Positions 34,429-44,112 of a DNA stretch of 64,000 nt are shown here, one piece after another (position 1 is the stretch's first letter; the number at the start of each line of letters is the position of its first letter). The DNA is from Peribacillus faecalis (GTDB lineage Bacteria > Bacillota > Bacilli > Bacillales > DSM-1321), in assembly GCF_014712675.1 (NCBI RefSeq), contig NZ_JACXSI010000066.1, forward strand, positions 1 through 64,000, given 5' to 3'. The translations under genes were made by a program, and so were the position numbers. Below the pieces are notes generated by a model. The model was not told the origin of the DNA, did no database searches, and worked only from the letters and a program-made list of their open reading frames with translations.

Positions 34429-34797
34429 TTATATATTTTTTGAAAATCGTTCGTATAAGTAGTGCTTCATCAGTTCTTCAACCTTGTTTCTGATACGGGG
34501 ATTGAAATAGCTGTGACGTTCTTCATAACCTTTATAAATAAAAAGAAACATTGTGAAATCCTCATCTCGCTTCAGTTCACTTACTTTAATATTTTCATGG
34601 CGTAAATATTTCTTTGCTTCCGTATATTCTGACTGGACAACCTTGATTGTTTGTTCAATCCAAATGATATACGGATTTCTTAGTTTAAAGGGGCTTTTTT
34701 GGATAATTGCAATGTCGCGCTGAAGAACAGTCAGGACCATCGGCAAATAAATAGCCTGTTCAATTATGTCGCGGTCTTCTTCCGGTATGCGGGTCAT
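34429..34797 (-). CDS. yhjD: YhjD-like protein
   Basis: 122 residues, helical and highly charged, starting MTRIPEEDRDIIEQAIYLP and containing NPYIIWIEQTIKVVQ and NPRIRNKVEELMKHYL. Size and location between comK and yhjE match yhjD of B. subtilis, which has no known function. GGAGGGAAGG precedes the ATG. It converges on comK with four bases between the stops and no clear shared terminator. Confidence 0.7.
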   Translation of the reverse strand: MTRIPEEDRDIIEQAIYLPMVLTVLQRDIAIIQKSPFKLRNPYIIWIEQTIKVVQSEYTEAKKYLRHENIKVSELKRDEDFTMFLFIYKGYEERHSYFNPRIRNKVEELMKHYLYERFSKNI

Positions 34798-34902
34798 TTT
34801 CCTTCCCTCCAGCTAATTTTAAAACGAACATGTGTTCCTTTTTTATCATACCGAAACAGCAACTAAGTTTCAAGTCTTCTTTGAATTTAAGTAAGGGTCG
34901 GG

Positions 34903-35343
34903 AAAAAAGGACCGGTGCTGGTTTTTCTAATTGTCTAATCTTACACCTGCCATGCTCGGAGGCCTACAGGATGTAGGTCATATCGGCGTTGCCACAGGAC
35001 GTGGCGTTTTTAGCCGATGTTCATTACTTACTGCCTCCCCCAAGAAACCAAGAGCGGGTTTCTTGTGTGGGGCTCTCACGATGAGAGTCACAGCGACGTT
35101 GCTACAGGACGTAGAGCTCTTAGTCGCTGTTCCTTCTTAGAATTTGTCTAGCTGCAGCGGCCAGCCCCTCGAGGTCATAAGTCAAATCACTCCGGAAATT
35201 TTACAATTTCCTACGTGATTCGTCTTATGCTGGTCGGGGCTGAACGGGCCGCTTCCGCATTTCGGTTCCCGCATGCTCCTTTTTCATCGATGTGAATCGA
35301 AGTAGTATGCTCATGATGAAAAAGGACCGGTGCCGGTTTTTCT
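34903..35343 (+). repeat. R-A dispersed repeat, copy 5, double module with nested R-C
   Basis: The largest copy. It is flanked by the 25-bp terminal hairpin at 34903-34928 and 35319-35343. It holds two consecutive hairpin modules with different sequence but the same pairing: GGCCTAC/GTAGGTC, ATCGGC/GCCGAT, GCCAC/GTGGC (34960-35018) and GGCTCTC/GAGAGTC, CAGCGAC/GTCGCTG, GCTAC/GTAG (35071-35129). An R-C palindrome lies at about 35150-35270. No minus-strand gene abuts its right end. Confidence 0.88.
35150..35270 (+). repeat. R-C palindromic repeat
   Basis: Long imperfect hairpin: GCGGCC/GGGCCGC, AGCCCC/GGGGCT, CATAAG/CTTATG, AATCAC/GTGATT, GGAAATT/AATTTCC from outside in. The inverted relative at 190-316 keeps the outer arms but has CTCTC/GAGAG in place of AATCAC/GTGATT, a paired change. 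Confidence 0.8.
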
Positions 35344-35380
35344 TAATAATTCTCTATTTTTTTTGATGCAAAATAGATGT

Positions 35381-35417
35381 ATGATTAAAGTATGCATTAC
35401 ATGTGTACTTTAATCAT
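35381..35417. promoter_or_regulatory. 12-bp perfect inverted repeat upstream of yhjE
   Basis: ATGATTAAAGTA (35381-35392) and TACTTTAATCAT (35406-35417) with a 13-base spacer, followed by TTTTG. It lies 110 bases before yhjE. It could be an operator or a weak terminator. Confidence 0.5.
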
Positions 35418-35526
35418 TTTGTTGTAAAATAAGAAAACGGTAGACCAATTATTATATAATGTACATAGAGAGAGTATTTATTTTGTATGAAAGTATCTTA
35501 CCTATAAAGATTAGAAGGTGCATACT

Positions 35527-36171
35527 ATGGATTTCGACACTATGAAAGAACTATTCAGCGAGGAATACATATTAGAGTTAATCAAAAGCTATCAAGCTTT
35601 TGGACCGATTCCCGGCATTTTGCTGCCGATTTTGGAAGCATTCTTGCCGTTTCTTCCATTGGTAGTGTTTGTGATCGCCAATACGAATGCGTTCGGTCTA
35701 TGGCTAGGTTTTCTTTTGACGTGGATTGGATCGACCATAGGTGCCATCCTTGTTTTTTTATTGATACGGAGATTTGGTCATACAAAGCTTCTTACTTTCA
35801 TACAACGTCATAAACAAGTAAAAAAATTGACGAAATGGCTTGATGTGCATGGTTTTGGACCGCTCTTCCTATTGATGTGCTTTCCTTTTACACCATCGGC
35901 TGTCGTCAATATTGTAGCCGGCTTGTCGCATATCAGCCGTTCGAAATATATCTTTGCGGTTTTAGCGGGGAAACTGGTGATGATTTTTACAATCAGCTAT
36001 GTAGGGCATGACATCGTCTCGCTTTTCACCAATCCGGGACGTACAGCGATTATCGCTGTCATTATCTTTATACTCTGGTATGTCGGTAAAAAAATCGAGC
36101 TGAGCTTAAACCGAGATATTGAGTCGAAAGTAAAAGCGCGCCAAAGAGAAACACAATCAGACAATGAATAA
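35527..36171 (+). CDS. yhjE: YhjE, TVP38/TMEM64 (DedA-like) membrane protein
   Basis: 214 residues with about five membrane segments. The VTT/SNARE-associated domain hallmarks are present: FIPFLP-like LEAFLPFLPLVVF, GSTIGAILVFLLIRRFG and FGPLFLLMCFPFTPSAVVNIVAG. Such proteins are implicated in lipid or undecaprenyl-phosphate movement across membranes. AAGGTG lies 8 bases before the ATG at 35527, preferred to a GTG three codons earlier. A strong terminator follows. Confidence 0.88.
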   Translation: MDFDTMKELFSEEYILELIKSYQAFGPIPGILLPILEAFLPFLPLVVFVIANTNAFGLWLGFLLTWIGSTIGAILVFLLIRRFGHTKLLTFIQRHKQVKKLTKWLDVHGFGPLFLLMCFPFTPSAVVNIVAGLSHISRSKYIFAVLAGKLVMIFTISYVGHDIVSLFTNPGRTAIIAVIIFILWYVGKKIELSLNRDIESKVKARQRETQSDNE

Positions 36172-36179
36172 TCCAATAA

Positions 36180-36231
36180 TACAAGGCCCATGAAAAGGAA
36201 TTAACGTACTTTTCATGGGCCTTGTTTGTTG
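36180..36231 (+). terminator. Intrinsic terminator after yhjE
   Basis: Perfect arms ACAAGGCCCATGAAAAG and CTTTTCATGGGCCTTGT, followed by TTG TTG T-rich sequence. Confidence 0.88.
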
Positions 36232-36331
36232 TTTTTAAGAGTGCAACACGCTCACTTATTATCGGCAATTACGTGATATACTAACACTACATGAACATCA
36301 TGAGAGACTAAGATGGGAAGGAGAAAATAAC

Positions 36332-39300
36332 GTGGCTTTACAATTTATATTGGGCAGATCAGGCACAGGCAAGACAACATCAGTCTTAAACGAGATACGA
36401 GAGAAGTTGCACAATAACCCGAGGCATACCCCGCTCGTCTATATCGTACCTGAACAGATGACATTTTCTTCAGAATATAAATTAGCCGGCACGCCTGATT
36501 TGAAGGGAATGATGTCGGCGCAAGTATTCAGTTTTACACGGCTTGCATGGCGTGTGCTGCAGGAAACAGGCGGAATGAGCAGAAAGCATTTAAGCAGTGC
36601 CGGCATGAACATGATGATTACAAAAATCATTGAAGAGAAGAAGGATGAACTGAAAATCTTTCAAAGGTCGGCCGGGAAAACAGGCTTCATCAGCAGTATG
36701 GAAGATATGCTCATTGAGCTGAAAAGATACTGTATTACTCCTGAAGCAATGGGAGAAATCATGATTGAACAGCTTGATGATGAGACAAATCAAGTTTTAA
36801 AGGATAAACTGCATGATTTAGAGCTGATTTATCGTGAGTTTGAGAGGGCTTTGTTCGGCAAATATATTAACTCTGAGCATTACTTGACTTTATTAGCTGA
36901 AAAAATCTCCCAATCAAGCTACTTGCAAGAGGCGGAGATTTATATAGATGGCTTTTTTAGTTTGACACCGCAAGAATTGCTAGTCGTTCAAGAGCTATTA
37001 AAAACATGTAAAAAAGTGACGGTTGCCTTGACGCTCGACACACCTTTCCGTCAAGGACCGCCTGTTGATTTTCATTTATTCGGAATGAGTGCCCGACTGT
37101 ACCAGAATATTTATCAGTTGGCTGTACAGTCGGATATTGAGATTGAACAGGACATTGTGATGACTGATATGCATCGTTTCAACCTTCGTGCTGACTTGGA
37201 GCATTTGGAAAAGAAATTGAATGTGCTTCCGACCGTTCCGTATGAAGGTGAGACAGGCGTAACAGTAATGATGGCGGCAAATCGCAGAGTGGAATTAGAG
37301 GGAATCGCCAGAGAAATTTTGAAGCTTGTCCGCGAACAACACTATAAGTGGCGTGATATCACTGTGCTTGTCCGAAATGGAAACGACTATGCCGATTTAG
37401 TGAAGACAATCTTTCAAGATTACCGGATTCCTTTTTTCATTGATGCAAAGGAAACAATGTTGCATCACCCGCTAATCGAACTCATCCGTTCCAGTTTGGA
37501 GACTTTGCAAACGAATTGGCGCTATGAGCCGGTCTTTCGGGCGATTAAAACAGAGCTTCTTTACCCGTTGAAGGCGGACCGAGTAGCGATGCGCCACAAC
37601 GTCGATTTGTTGGAAAACTTTGTGCTTGCGAGAGGAATAAAGGGAGAACAATGGACTGGTAAAGAGCGCTGGACGTATCACCGTTTCAAAGGTCTTGAAT
37701 TGGAGGATATAAAACAGAACGACAAGGAAATTGCCCTTGAGAATCAAGTGAACGAGTGGAAAGAGCTCTTCAGTAAACCTTTAATCACATTGGGGAAAAG
37801 ATGTAAAAAAGCAAAAACCGGCATTGAATACTGCCAGGCACTTTATTTGTTTCTAGAAGAAGTTGGCGCTCCGGATCATCTCGATCAATTGCGGATGAAG
37901 GCAGAAGAAGAAGGCCGCTTGATAGAAGCGCGAAGACATGACCAAGTGTGGAAGTCGGTCATTGATTTGCTTGATCAGTTTGTAGAGACGATGAGAGATA
38001 CGAAGCTGAACTTGAAACAGTTTATCTCGATTCTGGATTCCGGTCTTCAGGCGCTACAGTTTTCACAAGTACCGCCAGCATTGGATCAAGTCATTGTGGC
38101 AAATCTTGATCTTTCACGGCAAAACGATGTCAAGATTGCTTTTGTCATCGGACTCAATGAAGGCGTATTGCCGATGAAAGCTACAGAAGAAGGGATTTTT
38201 ACCGACAGTGATCGGCAATTGCTAAATAAAACCGGTATAGAATTAGCGCCTGATTCTACTGTGCGCTTATTTGATGAGGAGTTTACAGCTTATAAGGCTT
38301 TTACGACGGCTTCAGAGAAGCTGTATGTCAGCTATCCTTTAGGCGATGAAGAAGGCGGTTCGCTACTTGCTTCACCTTATATTAAAAGGATTAAAGAAAT
38401 TTTGCCGAAGGCTTGCGAGCTGTACTTGCAAAATGAACCGCAAGATGACACAAAAGAGCAGCAGCTTATGTATATGCCGAATGAGAGTATTGCACTTAGC
38501 TATTTGACAGCTGTTTTGCAGCAGCAAAAACGCGGCTATAAGCCGGATGACGTTTGGTATAGTCTTTATAACTATTTACTCGAGAGCAATCAAGGTTCTA
38601 CCAAAATGGTGTTAAGTAGCTTGCACTATGAAAATAAAGCGCGCAGACTTTCCTCTCAAACATCTAAAGGGTTATATGGGAAAAAAGTAAAAGTGAATGA
38701 TATAGAAGAAACAAAGATGCAAGCAAGTGTTTCAAGAATGGAGCGATATAATAGCTGTGCTTTTTCTCACTTTGCGTCTCACGGGCTAGGCCTGAAAGAA
38801 CGGAATGTGTACCGCCTTGAAGCACCGGATATCGGAGAGTTGTTCCATGGAGCTTTGAAGATTATCTCGGATACCTTGTTAAAAGAAAACATTCAATGGT
38901 CTGCGTTGTCACAAGAGCAGTGCCATCAACTTGCAAGCGCTGCGGTTGAACAGTTGGCTCCGAAGCTTCAAAATCAAATATTATTGAGCTCGAATCGCCA
39001 TCATTATATAAAACGAAAGCTCGAAAACGTAATAGGACGCGCATCGATTGCATTAAGCGAGCAAGCGAAGCATAGCGGCTTTACACCTTTTAAGCTGGAA
39101 TTAGGTTTTGGCAACGATAACGAATCAATTTTGCCGCCTTATCCGCTTAAGCTTGCAGATGGTACAGATATGGAGCTGATTGGACGAATTGACCGTGTCG
39201 ACACAGCGAAATTTAACGACCAGATATATGTGAGAATTATTGATTACAAATCGAGCTCGAAAGATGTCAATTTAGATGAAGTGTATTATGGTTTGGCACT

Positions 39301-39862
39301 GCAAATGCTCACGTATTTAGATGTGCTGATCCAATTTGCTCCTCAATTAATCGGACAGGCTGTTTCGTCGGCAGGGATGTTGTATTTCTATGTGCATAAT
39401 CCGATTATTAAAGCTAATGAAATGATGGATTTGAGCAAACTGGAGAAGGAAATTTTCAAGCAGTTTAAAATGAAGGGCTTGCTGGTCGATAAACCGGAAA
39501 TACTTCAGCTGATGGATGATAAGCTCATCATTGGAGAAAGCAGTAAATCGGATATTATTTCTGTAAATTTCTTGAAAAATGGTGATATCTCTAAAACTTC
39601 GAAGGTAGCGAGTGAACAAGATTTCGATATGCTGCGCAATCATATCCATCATCTGTATAAAAAAGCCGGAAATGAGATTTTGAACGGTGAGACAATCATT
39701 AATCCGTATAAGAAAAAGGATAAAATTCCTTGCACGTATTGTGCTTATAAAAGTGTCTGCATGTTCGATCAGGCCTTAGAGGAAAATGAATACCGAATTT
39801 TGCAGCCGAAGAAAGCCAATGAAGTTTTACAGCTCATCAAAGAGGAGGGAGGACAAGCATGA
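36332..39862 (+). CDS. addB: AddB, subunit of the AddAB helicase-nuclease
   Basis: 1176 residues, GTG start with AAGGAG 8 bases upstream. N-terminal Walker A GRSGTGKTT (8-16). The C-terminal RecB-type nuclease has LIGRIDRVD, IIDYKSSSK and LQMLTYLD. The four iron-sulphur cysteines are present: C809 (RYNSCAFSHF) and C1134, C1137, C1143 (CTYCAYKSVC). AddAB resects double-strand ends up to a Chi site and loads RecA. It overlaps addA by four bases. Confidence 0.97.
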   Translation: MALQFILGRSGTGKTTSVLNEIREKLHNNPRHTPLVYIVPEQMTFSSEYKLAGTPDLKGMMSAQVFSFTRLAWRVLQETGGMSRKHLSSAGMNMMITKIIEEKKDELKIFQRSAGKTGFISSMEDMLIELKRYCITPEAMGEIMIEQLDDETNQVLKDKLHDLELIYREFERALFGKYINSEHYLTLLAEKISQSSYLQEAEIYIDGFFSLTPQELLVVQELLKTCKKVTVALTLDTPFRQGPPVDFHLFGMSARLYQNIYQLAVQSDIEIEQDIVMTDMHRFNLRADLEHLEKKLNVLPTVPYEGETGVTVMMAANRRVELEGIAREILKLVREQHYKWRDITVLVRNGNDYADLVKTIFQDYRIPFFIDAKETMLHHPLIELIRSSLETLQTNWRYEPVFRAIKTELLYPLKADRVAMRHNVDLLENFVLARGIKGEQWTGKERWTYHRFKGLELEDIKQNDKEIALENQVNEWKELFSKPLITLGKRCKKAKTGIEYCQALYLFLEEVGAPDHLDQLRMKAEEEGRLIEARRHDQVWKSVIDLLDQFVETMRDTKLNLKQFISILDSGLQALQFSQVPPALDQVIVANLDLSRQNDVKIAFVIGLNEGVLPMKATEEGIFTDSDRQLLNKTGIELAPDSTVRLFDEEFTAYKAFTTASEKLYVSYPLGDEEGGSLLASPYIKRIKEILPKACELYLQNEPQDDTKEQQLMYMPNESIALSYLTAVLQQQKRGYKPDDVWYSLYNYLLESNQGSTKMVLSSLHYENKARRLSSQTSKGLYGKKVKVNDIEETKMQASVSRMERYNSCAFSHFASHGLGLKERNVYRLEAPDIGELFHGALKIISDTLLKENIQWSALSQEQCHQLASAAVEQLAPKLQNQILLSSNRHHYIKRKLENVIGRASIALSEQAKHSGFTPFKLELGFGNDNESILPPYPLKLADGTDMELIGRIDRVDTAKFNDQIYVRIIDYKSSSKDVNLDEVYYGLALQMLTYLDVLIQFAPQLIGQAVSSAGMLYFYVHNPIIKANEMMDLSKLEKEIFKQFKMKGLLVDKPEILQLMDDKLIIGESSKSDIISVNFLKNGDISKTSKVASEQDFDMLRNHIHHLYKKAGNEILNGETIINPYKKKDKIPCTYCAYKSVCMFDQALEENEYRILQPKKANEVLQLIKEEGGQA

Positions 39863-42800
39863 GTAAAACTATTATTCCTGAAATGCCGGCTGAGATGACA
39901 TGGACCAGTGACCAATGGAAAGCGATTTGGGCAAGCGACCAGGATATTTTAGTAGCTGCTGCTGCCGGATCGGGAAAAACAGCTGTATTGGTCAATCGTA
40001 TTATATTTAAATTGCTGTCTGAACAAGTCAACGTAGATGAGTTGTTGGTCGTTACATTTACGAATGCATCAGCAGCGGAAATGCGCCACCGTATTGCCGA
40101 AGCGCTGGAAGGGGCAATTAAGAAAAATCCTGATTCGCAGCATTTGCGCAAGCAATTAAGCTTAATTAATCGCGCCTCCATCAGCACGCTTCATTCGTTC
40201 TGTCTTGAGGTCATCCGTAAGTATTATTATGAAATCGAAATCGACCCGGGATTCAGAATTGCTGATACGACTGAGGCGGAAATTTTGAAGGATGAAATGC
40301 TGGATGAATTGTTGGAGGAACAGTATGGCATCGAGAACAATGAGTCGTTTTTCCAATTAGTGGATGCTTTCAGCAGTGACCGCAATGACCTTGAATTGCA
40401 AAATATTGTCCGAACGCTACACGAGTTTTCAAGCTCGCATCCGTATCCGGAGGAATGGCTTGATGAGATGGTGACGATGTATGACATTCATGATGATACC
40501 GCCATTGATGATCTGCCTTTTGCGTCGGCATTAAAATATTATGTGAAATTGCAGCTGTCGGCTGCAAGGGACAGTATTGAAGAAGCCCTCCGCATCACAA
40601 AAATGCCGGGAGGTCCCGCTTCGAGAGCGGAAACACTCGATAAAGATCTGCAGCTGCTCGAGAAGCTCGAGGCGGTAAGTGAACAGTCATGGCAAGCGAT
40701 GTTCGAGGCAATGAGCGGAGTGAAGTTCTCTACTTTGAAAAAAGCGACGGGCGATGTCGATGAGGAACTTGATAAGCAGTGCAAAAAGCTCCGTGATCAA
40801 ACGAAGAAGCTTATTCAAGATTTGCAAAAGGAACTTTTTACACGCAGACCGGAGAGCTACTTGAAGGATATGAAGCAGCTTAAGGGCAATATCGCCATGC
40901 TTGCTGAATTAGTAAAGCAATTCAAGCAAAAATACAATCAAGAAAAACGAGAGCGCGGCATAGTCGACTTCTCAGATTTGGAACATTACTGTCTGGCCAT
41001 TTTTGCGGAGAAGACAGAGGATGGACAAGTGAAGCCATCGAGAATTGCCCTAAAGTACCGCAAACATTTTAAAGAAGTGCTAGTCGATGAATACCAGGAT
41101 ACAAACTTAGTGCAGGAAACAATTTTGAAGCTGGTGAGCAAGGACAGTGAATATGAAGGAAATATGTTCATGGTCGGCGATGTGAAGCAGTCGATTTATC
41201 GCTTTCGTTTGGCGGAGCCGAATTTATTTTTAGGTAAATACAATCGCTATCGCCATGATGGGGTCGATGGAGGTCTTCGCATCGACTTGAATAAAAACTT
41301 CCGAAGCCGCAAGGAAGTATTAGACGGCACAAACTTCTTATTTAAACAGCTAATGGGTGTCACAGTCGGTGAAATTGAATATGACGAAGATGCTGAGCTC
41401 AAGAAGGGAGCGAAGTATCCAGAGAACGAGTCATTCCCAATCGAGGTGCAATTTATTAATCAAAATAGTCAGGAAAGCGATGTCGAATATGAGGATACTG
41501 ACTTTGAGGCAGAAGAGCTCGAAAACGTACAGCTTGAAGCACGCTTGTTGGCAAAGTCGATTAAAGAGATGATTAATGAAAAAAGACAGATTACGGATTT
41601 GAAGACCGGCATGAAACGAGCTGTGACTTACCGTGATATTGTCATTTTAATGCGTTCAATGACTTGGACTCCAGGCATTATGGAAGAGTTTAAGAAGCAA
41701 GGCATCCCGATTTACGGAAATCTTTCTTCCGGTTACTTTGAAGCAACTGAAGTAGCGATTATGATGTCACTGCTGAAAGTCATTGATAATCCGCTTCAGG
41801 ATATTCCGCTTGCATCCGTTTTGCGGTCGGCAATTGTCGGACTGAATGAAGAGCAGCTGGCACAAATCAAAATGACCGAACGTTCCGGAGCTTTTTATGA
41901 CGCGCTTATCCGCTTCACTAAGCTAGGAGAGAACGAAACAAATAAAGATTACTATAAGAAAGTATGCAGTTTTGTCAATCAGCTTCAAGAATGGCGCGAG
42001 CTTGCGAGACAGCAATCATTAGCAGACCTGATTTGGCAGCTGTACCGCGATACGAAGTTTTACAGTTATGTGGGCGGTATGCCCGGCGGGAAGCAACGCC
42101 AGGCTAACTTGCGCGCTTTGTTCGACCGTGCTCGTCAATATGAGGAGAGTTCATTCCGCGGCTTATTCCGCTTCTTGCGCTTTATAGAAAGAATGCAGCA
42201 GCGCGGCGATGATTTAGGTGCGGCAAGGGCATTGAGCGAGCAGGAAGATGTTGTGCGCATCATGACGATCCACTCAAGTAAAGGCTTGGAGTTCCCGGTA
42301 GTATTTGTTGCGGGATTGGCGCGTCAATTCAATATGATGGACTTGCGCAAAAGCTATCTATTAGACAAGGAATTCGGTTTTGCCTGCAGTTATACGAACC
42401 CGAACCTGCGGATAACGTACCCGTCGCTGCCGCAAATTGCTTTTAAAAAGAAAAAGCAGCTCGAGATGATTGCAGAGGAAATGCGGGTATTATATGTTGC
42501 TTTAACGAGGGCAAAAGAAAAATTAGTGCTGATTGGCACATTGAAGGACAGTGAGAAATCACTGGAGAAATGGAGAAAAGCAGCGACTCACAATGATTGG
42601 CTGCTGAAGGATTACATCCGCGCGACAGCGAAGAGCTACAGTGACTGGATCGGACCAGCGCTGGCTCGTCATAATCAAAATGAGAATATTTATAATGTAT
42701 CACTCTCTCCTACGTTGAGCGACATAGCAAAACATCCTTCTGATTGGAAACTGGAGATTATTGAGGCATCCGCGCTGCAAACAGACCAAAATCTGGGTGA

Positions 42801-43590
42801 GGAAACAGACGCTGTGATTTGGGAAGCAATCAAGGTGAACAAGCCAGTCGACATTACTTCTCCTTTTGATGAGAAAATTAAGCAGCAGCTTAACTGGAAG
42901 TATGAAAACGAAGCAGCAGCTTCACATCTCTCTAAGCAAACCGTTACGGAAATCAAAAGGCAGTTTGAAAGTGTTGATCGCGAAAGCGGCTCACAGTTGA
43001 TTCGTCCGCAAAAGAGTCTTTATGACCGTCCGGCGTTTATGCAGGAGAAATCACTTTCTTCAGCTGAAAAAGGGACAATTATGCATATGGTTATGCAGCA
43101 GATTAATTTGCGCGAACCACAAAGCGAAGCATCCCTTGAGGTGCTAAAGCTTCATTTATTGCAGAATGAATATTTACGCGCAGAACAGTTGGAGGCGGTT
43201 AATAACGCTGAAATTTTGCATTTCTTTGAGAGTGATTTAGCGAAACGGATGCAAAATGCTCATTCGCTTCAGCGCGAGCTGCCTTTCAGTATGGTGATTC
43301 CTGCAAGTGAAGCATACAGTGATTGGCAAGGTGAAGATGAACCAGTTCTAATTCAGGGGGTTATTGACTGTCTGTTTGAAGATGAACAAGGGCTTGTCCT
43401 TGTCGATTACAAAACGGATCGCATTACAGGACGATTCCCGAGCTACGGTGAGGCCGAGCCAGTATTGGCCAAACGTTATAAGGTACAAATCGATCTTTAC
43501 TCAAGAGCGATTGAATCAATTATGAAAACAAAGTTAAAAGAGAAGTATTTATATTTCTTTGATGATGGTGGACATTTATTGAAGATGTAA
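39859..43590 (+). CDS. addA: AddA, helicase-nuclease subunit
   Basis: 1243 residues. UvrD-like superfamily 1 helicase: Walker A AAAAGSGKTAVL (about 34-45), VDEYQDTN, GDVKQSIYRFR, TIHSSKGLEFPVVF and VALTRAKEKL. The C-terminal nuclease has GVIDCLFEDE and LVDYKTDRI followed by YKVQIDLYSRAI. It provides the 3'-5' translocating motor and one of the two nucleases of AddAB. sbcD/sbcC, which follow it in B. subtilis, are not here. Confidence 0.97.
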   Translation: MSKTIIPEMPAEMTWTSDQWKAIWASDQDILVAAAAGSGKTAVLVNRIIFKLLSEQVNVDELLVVTFTNASAAEMRHRIAEALEGAIKKNPDSQHLRKQLSLINRASISTLHSFCLEVIRKYYYEIEIDPGFRIADTTEAEILKDEMLDELLEEQYGIENNESFFQLVDAFSSDRNDLELQNIVRTLHEFSSSHPYPEEWLDEMVTMYDIHDDTAIDDLPFASALKYYVKLQLSAARDSIEEALRITKMPGGPASRAETLDKDLQLLEKLEAVSEQSWQAMFEAMSGVKFSTLKKATGDVDEELDKQCKKLRDQTKKLIQDLQKELFTRRPESYLKDMKQLKGNIAMLAELVKQFKQKYNQEKRERGIVDFSDLEHYCLAIFAEKTEDGQVKPSRIALKYRKHFKEVLVDEYQDTNLVQETILKLVSKDSEYEGNMFMVGDVKQSIYRFRLAEPNLFLGKYNRYRHDGVDGGLRIDLNKNFRSRKEVLDGTNFLFKQLMGVTVGEIEYDEDAELKKGAKYPENESFPIEVQFINQNSQESDVEYEDTDFEAEELENVQLEARLLAKSIKEMINEKRQITDLKTGMKRAVTYRDIVILMRSMTWTPGIMEEFKKQGIPIYGNLSSGYFEATEVAIMMSLLKVIDNPLQDIPLASVLRSAIVGLNEEQLAQIKMTERSGAFYDALIRFTKLGENETNKDYYKKVCSFVNQLQEWRELARQQSLADLIWQLYRDTKFYSYVGGMPGGKQRQANLRALFDRARQYEESSFRGLFRFLRFIERMQQRGDDLGAARALSEQEDVVRIMTIHSSKGLEFPVVFVAGLARQFNMMDLRKSYLLDKEFGFACSYTNPNLRITYPSLPQIAFKKKKQLEMIAEEMRVLYVALTRAKEKLVLIGTLKDSEKSLEKWRKAATHNDWLLKDYIRATAKSYSDWIGPALARHNQNENIYNVSLSPTLSDIAKHPSDWKLEIIEASALQTDQNLGEETDAVIWEAIKVNKPVDITSPFDEKIKQQLNWKYENEAAASHLSKQTVTEIKRQFESVDRESGSQLIRPQKSLYDRPAFMQEKSLSSAEKGTIMHMVMQQINLREPQSEASLEVLKLHLLQNEYLRAEQLEAVNNAEILHFFESDLAKRMQNAHSLQRELPFSMVIPASEAYSDWQGEDEPVLIQGVIDCLFEDEQGLVLVDYKTDRITGRFPSYGEAEPVLAKRYKVQIDLYSRAIESIMKTKLKEKYLYFFDDGGHLLKM

Positions 43591-43641
43591 GAGGCTATCC
43601 AAAGGTGAGTTTTTACTCGCTTTTGGATGGTCCTTTTTTAA
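43589..43641 (+). terminator. Intrinsic terminator after addA
   Basis: Arms GGCTATCCAAAGG/AAAAG and CGCTTTTGGATGGTCC with T6 following; about 13 pairs with a few mismatches. Confidence 0.75.
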
Positions 43642-43696
43642 TTTGGGGAATTTTTTAAATGGTAATTATTGTAATTTAAGGGGATTTGTTATATAG

Positions 43697-43720
43697 TTAG
43701 TTACATAAGTAATTAACTAA
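43697..43720. promoter_or_regulatory. Palindrome at the promoter of the GntR-ABC operon
   Basis: TTAGTTA (43697-43703) and TAACTAA (43714-43720) form a dyad 21 bases upstream of the GntR gene, the expected place of an autoregulatory operator for a YtrA-type repressor. Confidence 0.6.
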
Positions 43721-43740
43721 TAAAGAGTGGTGGGAATCTT

Positions 43741-44112
43741 ATGCTAGTACATTTCAATGACGACAAACCTATTTTTATCCAACTGGCAGAAGCTGTTGAA
43801 GATGCCATTCTTTCAGGGGCTTTCCCGGAGGAAACGCAAATTCCATCAACGACAGAAATATCGGTCAGCAATAAAATCAATCCGGCTACTGCTCTAAAGG
43901 GAATCAATCTCTTAGTAGAAGAGGGGACTATTTATAAGAAAAGGGGTGTTGGTATGTTTGTTGCAGCAGGCTCGTCCGAAAAAATATTAAGTAAAAGAAA
44001 GCAGGACTTCTACGATACATTTATCGAAACGCTTATTTTAGAAGCGAAGAAACTGAAGCTATCAAAGGAAGAAATCATTTCAATGGTAGAAAGAGGGTTT
44101 AAGCATGGGTGA
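43741..44112 (+). CDS. GntR-family regulator, YtrA type
   Basis: 123 residues. N-terminal winged helix (DDKPIFIQLAEAVEDAILSGAFPEETQIPSTTEISVSNKINPATALKGINLL) and a short helical tail with no ligand domain, as in the YtrA subfamily. These repressors usually control the ABC transporter genes downstream. The ATPase gene overlaps its end by eight bases. The dyad at 43697-43720 is the likely operator. Confidence 0.88.
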   Translation: MLVHFNDDKPIFIQLAEAVEDAILSGAFPEETQIPSTTEISVSNKINPATALKGINLLVEEGTIYKKRGVGMFVAAGSSEKILSKRKQDFYDTFIETLILEAKKLKLSKEEIISMVERGFKHG

